A stretch of DNA of 64,000 nt from Alterisphingorhabdus sp051668705. Its GTDB lineage: Bacteria > Pseudomonadota > Alphaproteobacteria > Sphingomonadales > Sphingomonadaceae. This document shows positions 1 to 7,095 of this stretch, piece after piece. The notes beneath the pieces are model-generated. The model saw nothing but the letters and a program-made list of their open reading frames with translations, was not told the origin of the DNA and did no database searches. The position numbers were made by a program, and so were the translations under genes. The stretch is from NCBI RefSeq assembly GCF_051668705.1, contig NZ_CP196351.1:1922001-1986000 (forward strand). Direction: 5' to 3'. Within the stretch, counting starts at the first letter, position 1. The number at the start of each line of letters is the position of its first letter.

Positions 1-771
1 GCTATCAGCGCGATCCAGCAAGGCAAGCGCCTCATCATATGCACCTTCATCGGCACGTACACCAGCCAGGCTAAGCAATGGAATGCGTGAATCCGGATAT
101 GCTGCAAGCGCTCTATCAAAGAATTCCTGCGCCGCTTTCTTATTACCGGATAGCTGTTCAATCTGGCCAGCGATCAATAATGCGGACAGGTTTTTGCCAT
201 CTTTTTCCATCGCCTTAGCGGCCATAGCTCTGGCTGGCGTTATCCGGCCCTGCTCCAGCAAAATGATCGCATCAAGTGCATGAAGTTCTCCATCTTCAGG
301 AAATCTCTCAAGTCCGTCACGCAAATAGGATCGGGCTTTCGCGATATCGCCCATATCTACAGATGCGCGCACAGCAGAAGCGAATGACACCGCATTCCAG
401 CTATCAATATCATTTTCCAGCAAACTCAACGCTTCACTAGATTTATCCTGAAGAATAAGTGCCTTAGCCTTCAAATTTGCCAACTCATGCGCAGAAAATG
501 ATTGTGAGGGTTCTACTTTTGCTAGCGCTGTTTGTGCGGTCAGTCCGTCGCCCAATTCCAACATAGTTTTGGCAAATAGCAGATTGGCCTCAAACGAACG
601 CGGATCGGCTTCCAATGCATTTTTCAAATGGATGCGTGCCTCTCCATAGGCATTGCTTTCAAAAGCCTGTCGCCCGGCTTCTAAAGGATCGCCGCCCACA
701 GAGCCGCAACCCATAAGGAATAACAATGCCGGCAATGCGCCGCCCAGTCCGATATATCGCGCTTTTTTCAT
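1..771 (-). CDS. TPR-repeat lipoprotein, PrsT-like, C-terminus beyond window
   Basis: The reverse strand is open from an ATG at 771 to the window edge, giving 257 codons of a partial protein. The N-terminus (MKKARYIGLGG...LLFLMGC) is a lipoprotein signal with lipobox LMGC, so the mature protein is probably lipidated and periplasm-facing. The rest is alpha-helical TPR sequence such as ARIHLKNALEADP and PEDGELHALDAI. Residues after the lipobox closely match the TPR lipoprotein at 1811-3409: both carry a DP-x3-A...QAF block, then ARIHL, EANLL and AQTALAK. Together with the PEP-CTERM proteins between and beside them, this resembles the PrsT-type TPR lipoproteins of exosortase/PEP-CTERM loci, although PrsT itself is usually longer. 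The exact role is unknown; a part in polymer or protein export is inference from family context. Confidence 0.85.
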   Translation of the reverse strand, partial: MKKARYIGLGGALPALLFLMGCGSVGGDPLEAGRQAFESNAYGEARIHLKNALEADPRSFEANLLFAKTMLELGDGLTAQTALAKVEPSQSFSAHELANLKAKALILQDKSSEALSLLENDIDSWNAVSFASAVRASVDMGDIAKARSYLRDGLERFPEDGELHALDAIILLEQGRITPARAMAAKAMEKDGKNLSALLIAGQIEQLSGNKKAAQEFFDRALAAYPDSRIPLLSLAGVRADEGAYDEALALLDRADS

Positions 772-824
772 AGCCCTTACCTAGGGAATACTTCTAAATA
801 TAAACTGAACTTTACCCAGAAAGC

Positions 825-854
825 AAAAAGCCAGACACGCTATATGTGCCTGGC
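825..854 (-). terminator. Rho-independent terminator of the 906-1601 gene
   Basis: Read on the minus strand, arms GCCAGGCAC and GTGTCTGGC (one mismatch) enclose a short AT-rich loop and are followed by TTTTT. It lies about 50 bases past the stop codon of the PEP-CTERM gene. A shorter T-rich run on the other side could make it weakly bidirectional. Confidence 0.6.
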
Positions 855-905
855 CTTTATTCTGCATGCGATCACACATTCGAGTGATCGATATCTGAGA
901 TGGTA

Positions 906-1601
906 TTAACCAATACTGGCTTGCTTACGACGCCGCAGCCCAAGTCCTAAGGCTGCAAGACCAAGAGCCATCAACCCTAATCCTGCAGGAGCAGGTACTG
1001 GTGTGCCAGGGCGACGCGCCAGATTAAAGTTGATATCAACATAGCCCAATGAACGGCCATATGGGTCCAACAAATTGAGCCATGCAGAGCCGCCAAAATC
1101 CAAAGTCTTGTCATTGGCGCCAGTGCCGAACTGGAACAAAGTGTTGCCACGGAACGGGTCAGCTTGATTAAGGGTGAAAACAGTTCCGCCAATATCAATG
1201 GTGCCGAAACCACCGGAAAAGAAGTCGATATCCGGCGTATCCGTAACCGGATTATAACCTACACCCGAACCGTTTTTAAATGCCAGGCCAGAGCCTGAAG
1301 TTGTTTCCAGAAAGTCTGTGAAATTCAGGTCGATATTGGCGACCGTACCCTTGCTGTTAATGGCGCTGCCTGTGAATGTTGCCGTTTGCTGCGCGGTATC
1401 AATTGCAAACAAGCTGCCATCCTGCAGATCAAAACGGCGCTGACAATTGTTTCTGATAGAACCAACATAAAGGCCATGCGCACAGCTGCTGCCTTGATTA
1501 TAGCTTGTTACATCAAATTCAATAATATCAGCCGACGCCATTTGCGGCACAACCATAGTTGCGGCGGCTGCAAGGACGATTTTGGCAAGTGTTTTTAACA
1601 T
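906..1601 (-). CDS. PEP-CTERM-type secreted protein
   Basis: This 231-residue protein has a Sec signal peptide (about residues 1-24, cut after MASA) and a C-terminal sorting tail: VPAPAG at about 202, a Gly/Leu-rich transmembrane helix, then LRRRK. That layout is the PEP-CTERM pattern used by exosortases, in the VPAP variant common in alphaproteobacteria. The middle is Gly/Asn/Asp/Thr-rich and probably beta-structured, with two cysteines (SSCAHG, NNCQRR). An ATFTG segment and the tail are shared with the protein at 3755-4273, so the two are probably distant paralogs. The start has an AGGA ribosome site 9 bases upstream. A sigma-54-like promoter lies at 1657-1673. Cell-surface or exported-polymer association is inferred from the sorting signal; the biochemical role is unknown. 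Confidence 0.85.
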   Translation of the reverse strand: MLKTLAKIVLAAAATMVVPQMASADIIEFDVTSYNQGSSCAHGLYVGSIRNNCQRRFDLQDGSLFAIDTAQQTATFTGSAINSKGTVANIDLNFTDFLETTSGSGLAFKNGSGVGYNPVTDTPDIDFFSGGFGTIDIGGTVFTLNQADPFRGNTLFQFGTGANDKTLDFGGSAWLNLLDPYGRSLGYVDINFNLARRPGTPVPAPAGLGLMALGLAALGLGLRRRKQASIG

Positions 1602-1656
1602 CGGGGTTAATCCTTAAATTCTAACTTGGCATTTTGTTTCGATATAGAAACGTTCA

Positions 1657-1673
1657 GGCAGAAACCGTGCCAA
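1657..1673 (-). promoter_or_regulatory. Sigma-54-like promoter of PEP-CTERM gene
   Basis: On the minus strand the sequence TTGGCACGGTTTCTGCC matches YTGGCACGRNNNTTGCW perfectly over the -24 element. It keeps the invariant GC at -12, with two mismatches (CTGCC for TTGCW). It ends 55 bases before the ATG at 1601. A similar element precedes the second PEP-CTERM gene at 3655-3671, which raises confidence in both. Confidence 0.55.
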
Positions 1674-1692
1674 AGTTATAAATTATAGAGGA

Positions 1693-1711
1693 AACCAATG
1701 TTTGATTGGTT
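1693..1711. promoter_or_regulatory. Inverted repeat upstream of sigma-54-like promoter
   Basis: Perfect arms AACCAAT and ATTGGTT are separated by GTTTG, 20 bases upstream (in the direction of transcription) of the -24 element at 1657-1673. It could be an activator or other regulator site. A comparable GGTT...AACC dyad with the opposite arm order lies near 3614-3629, before the other sigma-54-like promoter. Confidence 0.35.
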
Positions 1712-1810
1712 AACGCTGCTTCGAGCTATTTGTTTACTGTAAAATTTTCCGACGATATTTGGGCATATACTTAGCGAGAATACCCAAAAACATCTTCCAT
1801 TCCTGAGTTA

Positions 1811-3409
1811 TCAGCCTCTCAGTTCAGCCTCTAATCGTTCTGCTGCACGAACATCACCATTAACCCGGTAAGCTCGAGCAAGATGCGATTTGATCCCGCG
1901 ATGATTAGGCAATAACTTTGCAGCCGATTGGATAAGCTGAAAGGCTTCCTGATTAGCGGTACCTTTAGACAGCAATATCCACCCCAAAGTATCCAAAATC
2001 ATTGGGTCTTGCGGGGCAACAGCAAGTGCCTGTCTGGCAAAAGCCTCGGCATTGGCAACGTCCCCGCCCTGCAATGCGACCATCGCGCTGTTGTTAAGAA
2101 CAAGTGGGTTGGTGCCATGCCCATTTGCACGCAAATTAGCATAAACCGTCCCAGCCGCCGCCCATTCGCCGCGTTTAATGGCTTCTTCTGCTTTTATCAT
2201 TTCTGCACTGATATCACCCTTACCGGCAATTTTTGCACGGTTGGCCAGACTGGCAGAACGTTGATCGCCAGTTTTGGCACTCAGTTTGGCTACATAGGTC
2301 AAGGCTTCTTCAGAAGCTTGCGCGTTGCGAATAACCGGTTCCAACAAACGCATAGCTTCTGCCTGACGATTCGTTGCTTCAAAAGTCTTCGCTAAGGCGA
2401 TCAAACCCTCTTCATCATTCGGTTCTGAAGCCAAAAATTTTGTAAGGCTTTCCTCGGCAAGTTCATAATTATTCCTGGCCAACGCCGTTTTGCCCTTTAA
2501 CAAAAGCGCCAAGGGAAGTTCAGCAGAAAAACTATCCACTTTTTGTAACAGCCCAAGCGTCTTATCTATGTTGCCTTCAGCAAACTCCAGCCTGGCCAGC
2601 AGCAGGATTGCTCTTCCATCATCTGGGCCAATCGCCAATAGCTGATCTATATATTTACGGCTCTGCTCATAATCACCTTCATCATAGGCAATAGACGCTA
2701 AAGCAAATATTGGTGGTATAGCGTCAGGATAATTTTCTCTAATCGTTTCAAATGTTGTTTTTGCAGCGGCAAGATCATTATCCAACATCGCGATCCTGCC
2801 AGAAAGTTGCAAAGCCTCATAGGATTTGGGGTCACTCTCAAGAGCTTTGCCCAAAACAGATTTGGCCTGTTCAAGGTCACTGCTTTCAAAATAATATCTG
2901 GCCTTTAGTGTCAAAAGATCAATATTTTTGGGGTCCAGAGCCAAGGCGGCATCCCATGTGGCTATAGCTTCCTCGACACGCGCCAGATTAAGCAAAGAGA
3001 AACTTTTTGACCAAGAAAGAAGGGATTTTTGTTCAGCACTAAGACCTTCAACGTCAATGCCAGCAATAAAGGTCAGGGCTTCTTCAGATTTGCCATCAAG
3101 TGTTAGTGCTTTGCTTCTTAAAATCTGTGACTGCAAAAATGCATTCGATGTTTCAGGGATTTTGGCGAGCGCTGTTTGCGCACCAAGATAATCACCCAAA
3201 TTTATCAATATTTCAGCATATAATAGATTGGCTTCAGGCGCATTGGGCGATTGCTTAAGAGATTCCAACAAATGAATACGAGCATCCCGAAACCGATTTT
3301 CTTCAAAAGCCTGTTCTGCGGCCTGCATCGGGTCACTTGCTGCGGTGTCACAGGCCGACAGAGCCATAGCCATTGCGGCAGATAGCAATAACAATTTAGG
3401 CTTTTTCAT
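1811..3409 (-). CDS. TPR-repeat lipoprotein, PrsT-like
   Basis: I place the start at the ATG at 3409 (MKKPKLLLLSAAMAMALSAC), because this gives a complete lipoprotein signal with lipobox LSAC; an upstream in-frame start at 3433 would put eight extra residues before it. The 532-residue product is almost entirely TPR-like helical hairpins, for example the segments around EEAIATWDAALALDPKN, AQSVLGKALESDP-type and QAFARQALAVAPQDP-type motifs. It is an obvious paralog of the partial protein at 1-771. TPR lipoproteins of this kind (PrsT family) accompany exosortase, PrsK/PrsR and PEP-CTERM cargo in Gram-negative bacteria. Here the two cargo-like genes flank it. Its partner and exact function cannot be read from sequence. 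Confidence 0.85.
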   Translation of the reverse strand: MKKPKLLLLSAAMAMALSACDTAASDPMQAAEQAFEENRFRDARIHLLESLKQSPNAPEANLLYAEILINLGDYLGAQTALAKIPETSNAFLQSQILRSKALTLDGKSEEALTFIAGIDVEGLSAEQKSLLSWSKSFSLLNLARVEEAIATWDAALALDPKNIDLLTLKARYYFESSDLEQAKSVLGKALESDPKSYEALQLSGRIAMLDNDLAAAKTTFETIRENYPDAIPPIFALASIAYDEGDYEQSRKYIDQLLAIGPDDGRAILLLARLEFAEGNIDKTLGLLQKVDSFSAELPLALLLKGKTALARNNYELAEESLTKFLASEPNDEEGLIALAKTFEATNRQAEAMRLLEPVIRNAQASEEALTYVAKLSAKTGDQRSASLANRAKIAGKGDISAEMIKAEEAIKRGEWAAAGTVYANLRANGHGTNPLVLNNSAMVALQGGDVANAEAFARQALAVAPQDPMILDTLGWILLSKGTANQEAFQLIQSAAKLLPNHRGIKSHLARAYRVNGDVRAAERLEAELRG

Positions 3410-3574
3410 ATTTATCAAATATCTCATATACACCTCTTAGCGCCAAATGCTTTATAGCATATAAATTTTGGTAAGGTTTCACGTAAAATAAGGTCAATGC
3501 GCGCATTGATGAAAAGAAACCGATTATTATAAAAATTATAGCGACATTTCCCACAGTCGCAAGGCCATGAAAAA

Positions 3575-3599
3575 TGTCGGAATTTTATACAATTCGACA
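3575..3599. promoter_or_regulatory. Candidate enhancer dyad for sigma-54 activator
   Basis: Arms TGTCGGAATT (3575-3584) and AATTCGACA (3591-3599) pair apart from one bulged G and are separated by TTATAC. The dyad starts 80 bases upstream of the sigma-54-like promoter at 3655, the distance typical for an enhancer-binding activator. Assignment to a PrsR-like regulator is inference. Confidence 0.35.
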
Positions 3600-3654
3600 T
3601 GGCTAATTTTTTTGGTTAATTTTTAAACCACTAAATTATAACAGAAATTTCAAA

Positions 3655-3671
3655 CTGGCATGAGGTTTGCT
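3655..3671 (+). promoter_or_regulatory. Sigma-54-like promoter of PEP-CTERM gene
   Basis: CTGGCATGAGGTTTGCT matches the consensus YTGGCACGRNNNTTGCW at every defined base but one (T for C after TGGCA), with exact -24/-12 spacing. Transcription would begin near 3683, leaving a leader of about 70 bases before the ATG at 3755. Confidence 0.65.
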
Positions 3672-3754
3672 TACTTTCTCACAGCAATGATTGACGTACT
3701 GCTTACAGTAACATGTTTATCATTCGGAATAGAAGAAACAGGGACGAGACTCTT

Positions 3755-4273
3755 ATGAAAAAAATTGCAATCACACTCGCAGCCGCTGCATCTACCGTAG
3801 CCATCGCTACGCCAGCATCTGCCGATTTGTTTACCTACACGCAAACCAATGGCGATATTTTGACCGTTGATACGCATAATAACCGTGGCTCATTGGTTGG
3901 CCGCAACATCAACGCAACCTTTACGGGCGATTTTTCTGGCTTTACCGGCGGCGCAGCACCCACTGGCCGTTTTGCTCTGGATAGTGTCAGCGGCACCCGC
4001 CAATTTGGCTCTATATCAGCAGCCCCTAACGCTAACCGTCAGCAATTTCTGATTTTTGGTCAGCGCGGTGACCCAACACGTACAAATCTCTGGACCAGCT
4101 GGGGCAACCCTGTAATTGGTGGCGATTATATCTCTTTCATCGGTGGTTTTTCTCAGTCACCATCTACACCAGTTCCTGCGCCAGGTATGCTTGGCCTGTT
4201 CGGTCTGGGTCTTGCCGGTCTTGGCTTTGCTCATGGTCGCCGTAAATTTAAGGCACGCAAAGCTGCGGCTTAA
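3755..4273 (+). CDS. PEP-CTERM-type secreted protein
   Basis: I choose the ATG at 3755, since MKKIAITLAAAASTVAIATP...ASA is a complete signal peptide; the longer in-frame start at 3713 would bury it. The 172-residue protein ends in VPAPGMLGLFGLGLAGLGF followed by a basic tail, the exosortase-recognised PEP-CTERM layout. The mature middle is Gly/Thr/Asn-rich, lacks cysteine and contains an ATFTGDFSG block resembling the ATFTG block of the protein at 906-1601. A sigma-54-like promoter lies upstream and a strong terminator follows, so it appears to be a single-gene transcript. Function beyond surface sorting is unknown. Confidence 0.85.
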   Translation: MKKIAITLAAAASTVAIATPASADLFTYTQTNGDILTVDTHNNRGSLVGRNINATFTGDFSGFTGGAAPTGRFALDSVSGTRQFGSISAAPNANRQQFLIFGQRGDPTRTNLWTSWGNPVIGGDYISFIGGFSQSPSTPVPAPGMLGLFGLGLAGLGFAHGRRKFKARKAAA

Positions 4274-4318
4274 ATTATCGACTTACCAGATTATCATATC
4301 TGGGAATCGCAAAATCAT

Positions 4319-4350
4319 GGGGTGTCCTAACGGGCGCCCCTTTTTGTTTT
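4319..4350 (+). terminator. Rho-independent terminator after PEP-CTERM gene
   Basis: A nine-pair stem (GGGGTGTCC / GGGCGCCCC, two G-U pairs) with a TAAC loop is followed by TTTTTGTTTT. The T-run reaches the stop codon of the convergent acyl-CoA ligase gene. Confidence 0.8.
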
Positions 4351-5908
4351 AGCTGTTCTGCGCTGCATATTCCTGTCGCAATTGCGTCTTCAAAACCTTG
4401 CCAATGTGACTACGCGGCAATTCCTTTAGTTGGTGGAGGGCAGAAAGGCGCTGCGTTTTGCCCAGTTCGGCATTGGTTGCAGATAGAATTTCGTCGCAAT
4501 TAAGCGTATTGCCGTCTTTGCTGACCACAAAGCCTATCGGCGTCTCTCCCCAATCGCGCGACTCCACGCCGATAACAGCAGCATCGACAACATCTTCATG
4601 CGCCATGAGCGCCTCTTCAAGGTCGCGCGGATAGATATTAAAGCCGCCCGAAATAATCATATCTTTTGACCGGCCCATCAGAGTCACAAAATTGTCAGCA
4701 TCAACCTGACCAATATCCCCCATACGCTGCCAGCGATTGCCATCTTCATCATACCAGCTCGCCTCCTGCGTTTTCTCAGGCTGATTTTGGTATCCAGACA
4801 TCATTGTCGGGGAACGCCCGACAAGCTCACCCATTTCGCCGGCAGGCAATCGTTCGCCAGCGTCATTGATAGTAATAACCTCACTACCTCCCCATGGTTG
4901 TCCTACGCTGTGCAATTTATCGGGATGGTCATGCGCCAATAATACGCACACAACCCCGCCCTCAGTCATCGAATAGATTTCCACCAATCCGCCAGACATA
5001 CGCTTTAACACTTCTGTCTTTAACTCGGCCGTAAAAGGCGCGCTGGTGCAATATTTCAGCATTAATGACGATGTGTTGAAATCATCAAAACAATCAAAAT
5101 CCATAAGCCGCTGATATTGAACTGGCACCAGCATAGTGTGCGTTGCACGGTGCTGTTCACATAGTGCGCACCAGCGCGCGACATCAAATTTACGCATCAA
5201 TATCGTGCTGCCACCAAAAGCAATAGTGGGGGTGAACAGCCCCAAAGTGGTGTTTGAGTAAAGCGGTGTCGACAGCAAGGTAACTTGCCCTTCTTCACCA
5301 TAACCCCCGCCGGTCTGCGCCTGTCGCCAGCGCATAAGACGCGAATGGACGATACCTTTGGGCGTGCCTGTCGTACCGCTGGAATAGATGATATTATAAG
5401 GGTCATCCGGGCCAATATCCGGGGTAATATAATTGTCTGTGTCTCCTGCCATCCAATCATATAAGGCAGGGCAATCATCCATTGCCTGGTCCATCATGAC
5501 ATGGTTGAGCCGCGGCAAGGTTACGCCGCTTTCAAGCAATTCGGCCCGCTTGATAGTATCGATGAACAAAAGGTCAGCACCGCTATCGGCCATCATCGCG
5601 GCCAGCTGTTTGGGCGTTGCAGAGGTCGTCAGCGGAGCCGCGCAGCCACCTGCCACAATTGCTGCAATATATACCAGAGCATAGCGTGCCGTCGTTGTAC
5701 CAAGAATAGATACAGCCTGCCCTTTTTTAAGACCATCGGCCTGCATCTGGGCGGCGATACGGTAAATTAAATGCTCCGCCTCACCCCAGTTAAGCCGCTC
5801 TTCGCCATCATCAAAAGCCATGCGTTCGGGCCGGTCTTTTGCGTGCATGGTAACCAGATCATGCAAATGACCGAATGGTTTGTCGAGATAGTCAGCAGGC
5901 GTCATCAT
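4349..5908 (-). CDS. AMP-dependent acyl-CoA synthetase/ligase
   Basis: This 519-residue protein belongs to the ANL superfamily of adenylate-forming enzymes, which activate a carboxylic acid with ATP and transfer the acyl group to CoA. It has the phosphate-binding loop YSSGTTGTPKG at about residues 176-186, the EIYSMTEGG adenine-binding motif near 310, and RMGDIGQVD with a GRSKDMIISGGFNIYP hinge/C-domain motif around 395-425. The conserved catalytic lysine region lies near the end (RSHIGKVLK). Length fits class I acyl-CoA ligases. An AAGG ribosome site precedes the start. The acid substrate cannot be told; the gene stands alone and diverges from the radical SAM gene. Confidence 0.9.
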   Translation of the reverse strand: MMTPADYLDKPFGHLHDLVTMHAKDRPERMAFDDGEERLNWGEAEHLIYRIAAQMQADGLKKGQAVSILGTTTARYALVYIAAIVAGGCAAPLTTSATPKQLAAMMADSGADLLFIDTIKRAELLESGVTLPRLNHVMMDQAMDDCPALYDWMAGDTDNYITPDIGPDDPYNIIYSSGTTGTPKGIVHSRLMRWRQAQTGGGYGEEGQVTLLSTPLYSNTTLGLFTPTIAFGGSTILMRKFDVARWCALCEQHRATHTMLVPVQYQRLMDFDCFDDFNTSSLMLKYCTSAPFTAELKTEVLKRMSGGLVEIYSMTEGGVVCVLLAHDHPDKLHSVGQPWGGSEVITINDAGERLPAGEMGELVGRSPTMMSGYQNQPEKTQEASWYDEDGNRWQRMGDIGQVDADNFVTLMGRSKDMIISGGFNIYPRDLEEALMAHEDVVDAAVIGVESRDWGETPIGFVVSKDGNTLNCDEILSATNAELGKTQRLSALHQLKELPRSHIGKVLKTQLRQEYAAQNS

Positions 5909-5956
5909 TTGGCCTTTATCTTAGCGAAGCAGCGTTTTGCTCTTGCTTGGAAGGAA

Positions 5957-6007
5957 AACAATCATCATTGTTCGATCATGTTTTCAGCGAGGAATAGCAA
6001 TATTCCT
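5957..6007. promoter_or_regulatory. Two perfect inverted repeats in divergent promoter region
   Basis: AACAAT-CATC-ATTGTT (5957-5972) and AGGAATA-GCAA-TATTCCT (5990-6007) sit in the 151-base gap between the leftward acyl-CoA ligase and the rightward radical SAM gene. Neither is followed by a T-run, so regulator sites are more likely than terminators. Confidence 0.4.
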
Positions 6008-6059
6008 TATGCGCCCATGTTTAGCAAGCCATCACGCACCAGCTTTCGGAGAAATATAA

Positions 6060-7085
6060 GTGGAATCAATTTATTGGGTGATTAACCATGCATGCCATCG
6101 CCGGTGTAAGCATTGCTATGACACACGCTTTCGCCCCTATGTTCGCGATGCGTTAGAGAATAAGGTGCTGGAGGCAGAAACGGCCTTTGAGGCGATCATC
6201 GACAATCTGCCGGATAAGTTGGAATTTCGCAAAGCGGATGGTGAAATGGGCAAAGGCCGTATCATCCTTGCTGGCGGCGAAGTGCTGGTCGATCCTGTTC
6301 GTGAGCGTGTATTATACCCCATCATGGAACGGCTACAGGCCAAATATGGTGAGCGCGCGCATATCATTGTCCAGACAACCGGCGATCTGGTGACCGACAA
6401 GATACTCGACGAATTGCTGGAGCGCGGCGCCTGGCTGATTTCAGCCGCTGGTATGGATGACTATCATGTCGGCCATGAAGGCGAAAAGCGCATCCCGTTA
6501 ATCGAAAAACTCCGCGCTATGTTTACCGAGCGCGGTATGGCCGAGATGCCGGAAGGCGAGCCTGTGCGGCTAAGCGGCGGTAAACCAAGGGCCTGGTATA
6601 ATCTTATCGGCGCAACCGATGATGCATGGATTGGCAAATTATGGCCGCGCGGACGGGCATGGGAAAATGGCCTGACCAAAGCGGATATGGATGATAATTT
6701 CTGCAATGCATGGTCGGGAGGATTGAATTTCCTGAACCATGGTGAAAGCGGTTCAGAAGTGTCCATTGAACCAGATGGCAAAGTCTATCCATGCTGTTTG
6801 AAAACGGCAGCACCATTGGGCGATCTGACGCAGGAAAAACTGGTTGATATGCTCGATACACTAAAGGACTTACCGGCTTTGCAGGCGATAAATCGCGGTG
6901 ATCCGTCCGCTATGGGCGAAAGCCATGGCATGAGCCGCGACGCATTCATTGCCAATAGCTCGGCGCAAATGCCCAATGGCAAGACCTGTGAAAATATGTG
7001 CATTGGCTGCGATCATTTTTTCACAAATGTGATGAGCCCTATTTTGGAAAAAGCACAGCAGGACAGGTTGGCTACAGCGCAGTGA
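6060..7085 (+). CDS. Radical SAM protein with SPASM-like C-terminal cysteines
   Basis: The 341-residue protein starts with GTG; an in-frame stop lies directly before it and a GGAG ribosome site sits 8 bases upstream. The radical SAM cluster motif C-x3-C-x2-C is at C12, C16 and C19, unusually close to the N-terminus. ILAGGEVLVDP follows as the SAM-binding GGE-type motif. C-terminal cysteines at 215, 245, 246, 310, 314 and 317 (EPDGKVYPCC, TCENMCIGC) suggest auxiliary iron-sulfur clusters of SPASM or Twitch type. The nucleoside transporter gene begins 10 bases after its stop, so the two are probably one operon. SPASM proteins often modify peptides, but no precursor peptide gene is evident here, so the substrate is unknown. 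Confidence 0.85.
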   Translation: MESIYWVINHACHRRCKHCYDTRFRPYVRDALENKVLEAETAFEAIIDNLPDKLEFRKADGEMGKGRIILAGGEVLVDPVRERVLYPIMERLQAKYGERAHIIVQTTGDLVTDKILDELLERGAWLISAAGMDDYHVGHEGEKRIPLIEKLRAMFTERGMAEMPEGEPVRLSGGKPRAWYNLIGATDDAWIGKLWPRGRAWENGLTKADMDDNFCNAWSGGLNFLNHGESGSEVSIEPDGKVYPCCLKTAAPLGDLTQEKLVDMLDTLKDLPALQAINRGDPSAMGESHGMSRDAFIANSSAQMPNGKTCENMCIGCDHFFTNVMSPILEKAQQDRLATAQ

Positions 7086-7095
7086 GTAAGGGCGA

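Larger units (their letters stand above)
3410..3754. other. Divergent intergenic region, 345 bases, AT-rich
   Basis: No gene is visible between the TPR lipoprotein (leftward) and the PEP-CTERM gene (rightward). The region is AT-rich and holds, from left to right, a GCGAC...GTCGC dyad at 3541-3560, a longer TGTCG/CGACA dyad at 3575-3599, a GGTT...AACC dyad near 3614-3629 and a sigma-54-like promoter at 3655-3671. It reads as a control region of a sigma-54 enhancer type. Confidence 0.6.

Noticed and set aside
6060..7085. Precursor peptide for the radical SAM/SPASM-like enzyme
   Set aside because: No short open frame with a ribosome site was convincing in the 151 bases upstream, and the transporter gene follows directly.
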